Assembly: GCA_025526935.1 (NCBI GenBank)
Contig: JAHLKD010000041.1
Location: forward strand, 331,519-395,518
Direction of reading: 5' to 3'
Length of the DNA: 64,000 nt
DNA from: Cladochytrium replicatum
Lineage: Eukaryota; Chytridiomycota; Chytridiomycetes; Cladochytriales; Cladochytriaceae
Shown: piece by piece, positions 60,215-64,000 of the stretch
Numbering within the stretch: position 1 is the stretch's first letter
How the letters are laid out: each line of letters begins with the position of its first letter
Program-made: the position numbers and the translations under genes
The notes under the pieces: generated by a model
The model's database searches: none
Told to the model about the DNA's origin: nothing
What the model saw: the letters and a program-made list of their open reading frames with translations, nothing else

Positions 60215-60565
60215 ATGCGATCTGTTTTGGTCTTAATCTTCGCTCTCCTGGCCTGCGCCATCTTGGCTGCAGCTCTTCCGGTCCGCAACTCGGCCATCTC
60301 TGCATCGCTTAAGCGCCGCGCCGACGGCATCGATGGCGAGGTCGGCTCCAGCAGCTTCGAGGATCTTGGTCTCGAAGCTCCCGAAGACGAGGCCGCTCCC
60401 GTTGACGAACTAGAAGACCAGGACCCTGCAGAGGAGGACGGTGCTGAGGATGACGTCGACCAGGACGGTGCTGAGGACGACGGTGACGCGGACGATGCTG
60501 ACGTCGCTGCCGCTTCTTTGACACTGTCGAGGAAGCTGAAGACACACCGCAGATGCCGAGGATGA
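60215..60565 (+). CDS. Small secreted acidic protein, with frameshifted basic tail
   Basis: 116 codons. A signal peptide (MRSVLVLIFALLACAILAAA) is followed by LPVRNSAISASLKRRADG, with a dibasic Lys-Arg-Arg site suited to Kex2-type processing. A low-complexity Asp/Glu/Ala tract (EDGAEDDVDQDGAEDDGD) follows. The last 15 residues are basic (SRKLKTHRRCRG). In another frame the same DNA continues the acidic theme to a TGA at about 60614 (AEDDGDADVEDDADADDEN), so the basic end is probably due to frame change or an unmodelled intron. Its neighbour 61183-61530 is a paralogue. No function is known; an effector or wall protein is speculation. Confidence 0.65.
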   Translation: MRSVLVLIFALLACAILAAALPVRNSAISASLKRRADGIDGEVGSSSFEDLGLEAPEDEAAPVDELEDQDPAEEDGAEDDVDQDGAEDDGDADDADVAAASLTLSRKLKTHRRCRG

Positions 60566-61182
60566 TGGCGATGCGGATGTAGAGGACGACGCTGACGCTG
60601 ACGACGAAAACTGAGCGCACATACACTCCGTCACATTTTCTTTGTCCTTCGCTTTTCGTTGCATTATTGTATATGTTGCTACAGCTGAAATGCACACACG
60701 CATCCTTCTTTGAATGTTATCATTTAACATTCGTTTATATAAGACCATATACTTTTTTCTTGGTTGCCCGTGAATAATTACGTTGCAACTTTCAAAGGAT
60801 TTGAACATTCGAAGAAAAATAGTGGATACCTTTTTCTGGCCGAATCCCAAGTGTTGCCTTACTTTGCTGATAAGCAAGGTAAAATTTGCTGGAACTTTCG
60901 GCAACTCAGGAAGAAGTTGCTTTCAACAACAGGACTGGTCAGGCTAGAACCATTTGACCGCAGTAGAATTCCAGAATCACGAACCTGTCCATAATCTTGC
61001 AGGCGAACAAAATTATGCGACGAATGAGGTTTATGTGGTTGGCCACCGGCAGAGTGATCAACTCCTAGCGGCAACACCGTTTTACTTTAAACTAACAGCG
61101 GCACCCCCAACCCTCAGTCAGCTTCTGCACATCCGGCAATCACAGCTCTCAGCCCTTAAGCAAGCTCTTCGACGAATCAACC
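60566..61182. other. Intergenic between the two small secreted proteins
   Basis: 3' flank of the first gene (including the remnant acidic coding sense to about 60614) and promoter region of the second. No other gene seen. Confidence 0.4.
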
Positions 61183-61530
61183 ATGCGAACCACCTTGTAC
61201 TTCTTCCTCGCCTTCCTCGCCTGCGCTTTTCTCGCCAGTGCGTTCCCCGTTTCCAACTCTGCCCTTTCGTCTCTTGAGCGCCGTGACGATTCCAGCAACC
61301 CTGTCGACGTTGGCGTGGTTCAGGAGGCTGCGGCTGACGACACCACCGAAGACGAGCAAAGCGATTTCACTGCTGCGGCAGGGGACGATGAGGAGGAAGA
61401 GCAGAGCGACGTTGCCGCTGATGAGCAGGACGATCTCACCGCTGCGTCCACCGAAGACGGCGAGGCTGACGAGGGAGAGGACTTCACTGCTGCCGCTGCA
61501 GAGGACGATGCGGACAACGATGACGAATGA
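61183..61530 (+). CDS. Small secreted acidic protein, paralogue
   Basis: 115 residues. The signal peptide MRTTLYFFLAFLACAFLASA is followed by FPVSNSALSSLERRDDSS, which parallels LPVRNSAISASLKRRADG in the neighbour, including the dibasic site. The rest is Asp/Glu/Ala/Thr-rich with an imperfect internal repeat (DFTAAAGDDEEEEQSD; DLTAASTEDGEADEGED; DFTAAAAEDDADNDDE). No cysteines follow the signal peptide. This copy is intact to its acidic end. The very acidic mature chain may bind divalent cations or basic proteins; that is inference. Confidence 0.75.
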   Translation: MRTTLYFFLAFLACAFLASAFPVSNSALSSLERRDDSSNPVDVGVVQEAAADDTTEDEQSDFTAAAGDDEEEEQSDVAADEQDDLTAASTEDGEADEGEDFTAAAAEDDADNDDE

Positions 61531-62063
61531 GCGCAACAACATTCATTCTTTTGCAAGCTTTTTGCGTCCATAAAGTTCCGTATATTTTGGTGATTCATGA
61601 ACGTTTTGATTTCAGCTGTTTCTATATTTTGTACACGTTTCAATACATATCACTTTGTTTTTTTTGGTATCTTCAAAAGATGTTCGAAGTGCCAGAGCAA
61701 GTCAATTCTAAAATGTGAGCTCTCTTGCTTACATTTACAGTCACATTAACAACGCTACATTTCGGATAAACATGGAGAACGTCTGGAATGTCTCATTGCT
61801 GGACCATCAGCTATGATAGTGCTTTCTCTTTTGGGGATGAGTATTTTGCCTCGTCTATATTACCATAATCGGTAATACCAATTAAGTTATAATCTGGTTA
61901 ATGTGTCTTGTTCAATGAAAACCATATTTAGAACAACAAATCTTAACAAATAACTAACTTCCAAAAGGCAGACTAAAACAGTTTGTTGCTGGAGTGAGGA
62001 GGTGTAAATTGTATGTCCCCCTTTTCCAGGATTGGCACCTGTCGGTTGGTTGGAAGTGCAATC
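61531..62063. other. Intergenic, no feature seen
   Basis: AT-rich DNA after the second secreted-protein gene, up to repeat R2. No gene on either strand. Confidence 0.4.
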
Positions 62064-62204
62064 TAAGGTTTGGCGGGCCTGGGTTAGGTCAGGGTTGTAA
62101 AAGTCAACCCGGCAGAACCTGATGTGATTGGAACTACTGAGGTGCTGTAACTTGAATATGACAAAGGTATTTACATAATCACTTTGTATCTGTGTGGACA
62201 GTAT
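62064..62204. repeat. Dispersed repeat copy R2, shorter relative of 1826-2080
   Basis: It begins TAAGGTTTGGCGGGCCTGGG and ends with TATTTACATAATCACTTTGT plus CTGTGTGGACAGT, matching both ends of R1 in order. The middle is shorter and lacks the long GGGTC hairpin, although CAACCCGGCAG may be its remnant. Confidence 0.6.
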
Positions 62205-62411
62205 GATATGGTGGAGTTTTGGAAGTGTGAAGGGATTGGTGAGATCTGATCTGTCTATCGAGCGCAGGGGAAACTTCTCCTTAAATAGTTTAGTCCAGCC
62301 AATCCCAATGCACCAACCATCCTCCACAAAATGTCTAGTAAGTTCCATCATTTCCATAATCTCCCTTTAACTAAAGTTCCTTGGAAATCCCAAATAAAAA
62401 CAAGCATGTCA

Positions 62412-62525
62412 GACTAATTTTTTTATTTTTTTTTAACAGTAGTGTTTATTTACTTTGCATATACAATGCATAACAATAGACAGCACCAAAGTGCCGTATA
62501 AGATGGTCATGGAGCAGCATATACA
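62412..62525 (-). mobile_element. LINE subfamily A 3'-end scrap
   Basis: The minus strand ends in an A-rich tail (T-run at 62418-62434). It contains GTATATGCAAAGTAAA-like 3'-end sequence and CATCTTATACGGCACTTTG, matching the 3' end at 56137-56220. It is more diverged than the other copies and lies about 460 bp downstream of the tRNA-Ile gene. Confidence 0.75.
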
Positions 62526-62983
62526 TCAGCCTGCTTGAAGATCACCATCACATCGAGCAGCAGTCGCAACGGTCGTGTGCCCCACAGGAGTCCAATTCTT
62601 CGCAGCTATTTTTTGAGTGTCTGAGCGACAGTGGATTCGCATCTGGAGAGAGTGCGTGTGACATTGCAATCTGTAGAACTCCTGGCAATCTGTTTGTGTG
62701 TATTAGTTTTCACGAGTTCTCTCTGTTGACTGCCACCAGCCACATCCACAAATACAGAGTGTGATAACGTTTCGTCCATAGCTCAATACTAAATACTCCG
62801 TAAATAAAACACACATCCACAAAGAAAACAAACTCAAAAATATCTCTTCCACTCATCTCCACGGCCAAAGAAAAATAACGTAGATTCATTAGACTGTTAC
62901 TCCACGGCCAAAGAAAATCATTTCGATTGATTAAGCTATTCAGTAAACGAACTTCCATAGGCGCAAGTTCACTAGGACTTATT
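62526..62983. other. Intergenic, no feature seen
   Basis: Between the LINE scrap and the 3' side of tRNA-Ile. A short direct repeat (CCACGGCCAAAGAAAA) occurs near 62859 and 62903. No gene. Confidence 0.4.
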
Positions 62984-63057
62984 TGCTCCATACAGGGATC
63001 GAACCTGTGACCTTGGCGTTATTAGCACCACGCTCTAACCAACTGAGCTAATAGAGC
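62984..63057 (-). tRNA. tRNA-Ile (AAU)
   Basis: 74 nt, no intron, no encoded CCA. On the minus strand the acceptor GCTCTAT pairs with ATGGAGC, one position being G-U. D arm AGCTCAGTTGGTTAGAGC; anticodon loop CTAATAA with anticodon AAT; T arm ACAGGTTCGATCCCTGT. The T-arm B box is canonical. Confidence 0.97.
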
Positions 63058-63061
63058 TGAA

Positions 63062-63186
63062 ATTTTCCTGTGGCTCCGCATGCTCTGATAATTTACATGT
63101 ATATTTACACTTGTATTTGGATTTTGCACCAGCAGGTGATAGGGTTGGACAATAAATACTATTATGAAGTTCAAAAAAAAATAAAA
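63062..63186 (+). mobile_element. LINE subfamily B 3'-end copy beside tRNA-Ile
   Basis: It matches the reverse complement of about 50760-50885 (CACTTGTATTTGGATTTTGC, TTGGACAATAAATACTATTA) and ends in an A-rich tail at 63173-63186. The 5'-truncated end starts about 4-6 bp upstream of the mature tRNA 5' end. Confidence 0.85.
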
Positions 63187-63428
63187 ACATTTGCGGATCT
63201 GTAACGGTTTCTTTTTCATTATTTATTACTACTGTTTTTTTGGCACCTTAGCAGTATCTGACAGGTAGCCACAGGCTTGAGTTTAAATTCTCTGTTTTGC
63301 TTTGTTGCTTTTCCTTATGCTGCGTGCGCTTCCCTATGTGCTGGTCCATGACCATCTTGTGAGGCACTTTGGGTGTTGTTTTTTGTGACGCATTGTATGT
63401 GCAAAATAAATAATAATATTGTTAAAAA
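63187..63428 (+). mobile_element. LINE subfamily A 3'-end copy
   Basis: It starts directly at the A-tail of the subfamily B copy and reads the final part of the subfamily A 3' region (TTTTTTTGGCACCTTAGCAG, CTGGTCCATGACCATCTTGT) to a short A-tail (GTTAAAAA) at 63428. It is 5'-truncated and has no coding content. Confidence 0.88.
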
Positions 63429-63465
<37 letters not shown>

Positions 63466-63466
63466 A
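63429..63466. repeat. (CT)n microsatellite at LINE head
   Basis: 38 bp of CT with one interruption, between the tail of the preceding LINE and the 5' end of the next. Confidence 0.95.
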
Positions 63467-64000
63467 AAATCAATGCCGCCTCCCAGCGCTCCGCATGCCG
63501 CGCCGCCCGCCGCACCCCCCTCCAAAATTTTCATCGCTTCTGGCCGTGCTCGCTCCGTGCTCCATCTGTGTCCAACCCTCGCGCGCTCAGGAAATTATTC
63601 CTGACTCTCAGCCCAGCAACTTTGATGGAGAAAATTTTCTGTGGGCAGATGAAGTGAATTCTCCTCGCGAATCACGTGACTGCCGGTCACGTGACTAAGC
63701 GTCATCCACTTCAGAACCGGCTCGAATTAGAGGAAGATCCCCCGCAAGTGTCGTTGATGTTTACATGAATGATACAGTCGACGTGTCACTTACCATTGCT
63801 GATGCTGATCCCAAAGGGAAACGTCGAGCATCAAAATCACCCCCGACTCGCCGACCTGCCTCTCGTGCCAGGGTCGAGAAGAATGCCTCTGCAGGTGATC
63901 ATGCTACCTCTCCCTTGCCCACTCCTCGTGACGGATTCTTGGATGCTCTGCATATGCTGGCCCCTGCTCAACTTCTGCTGATCTCATCCATTAGTGATGT
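63467..64000 (+). mobile_element. LINE 5' end (copy 3), running off the window
   Basis: It matches the 5' leader of copy 1, with the GC-rich start ATGCCGCCTCCCAGCGCTCC and then TTCATCGCTTCTGGCCGTGC. ORF1 starts at ATG 63765 (MNDTVDVSLTIADADPKG) and is collinear with copy 1 to about 63970. There a net one-base insertion changes the frame within the LAPAQ stretch. The rest lies beyond the window. Confidence 0.9.

Noticed and set aside
61887-62357. 156-codon minus-strand frame
   Set aside because: It runs through the R2 repeat and has no recognisable content; it is most likely chance.

Overview
This window looks like nuclear DNA of a zoosporic (flagellated) fungus, most plausibly a chytrid. Fungal markers are short GT-AG introns (about 47-85 nt), an OPI3-type phospholipid methyltransferase, an O-acetylhomoserine sulfhydrylase and a Rds1-type ferritin-like secreted protein. 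A clear BBS5 gene, a subunit of the ciliary BBSome, points to a flagellated lineage, because yeasts, moulds and mushrooms lack the BBSome. The taxon is inferred; no rRNA or other marker is present.

Layout. 1-20.3 kb is a nested Ty1/copia graveyard. It holds family A element 1 (plus strand, both LTRs, 5-bp target duplication GTTTC, an internal inversion in pol) and family A element 2 (minus strand, nearly complete gag-pol, 3' end lost). It also holds a 5'-truncated family B element and a mosaic of small LTR/pol scraps. Element 1 sits inside an unrecognised, already broken gene. 20.9-27.7 kb is one large eight-exon gene for a secreted, membrane-anchored protein with two tandem copies of an ExeM-like nuclease unit. 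28.3-40.3 kb is the housekeeping core: MET17-like, BBS5, NDUFA2 (complex I B8), a WD40 protein and a phospholipid N-methyltransferase, with one decayed membrane-protein gene among them. 40.9-44.2 kb carries two cytochrome P450 pseudogenes, one with its haem-loop region amplified four times. 44.7-45.7 kb is the ferritin-like gene. 46.9-48.2 kb is a TCERG1-like pseudogene, followed by a DNAJC9-like gene at 48.4-50.3 kb.

50.6-64 kb is dominated by APE-type LINE elements of two related subfamilies (A and B) and by two tRNA genes, Ala(AGC) and Ile(AAU). In both places a 5'-truncated LINE lies about 4-11 bp upstream of the mature tRNA 5' end and points away from it. Further LINE copies are stacked outward, head to tail, with (CT)n tracts at the element heads. 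Between the two stacks is a tandem pair of small secreted acidic proteins.

Gene models were built by hand from splice-site consensus and family conservation. For the multi-exon genes the summed exon lengths are divisible by three. No database search was run.
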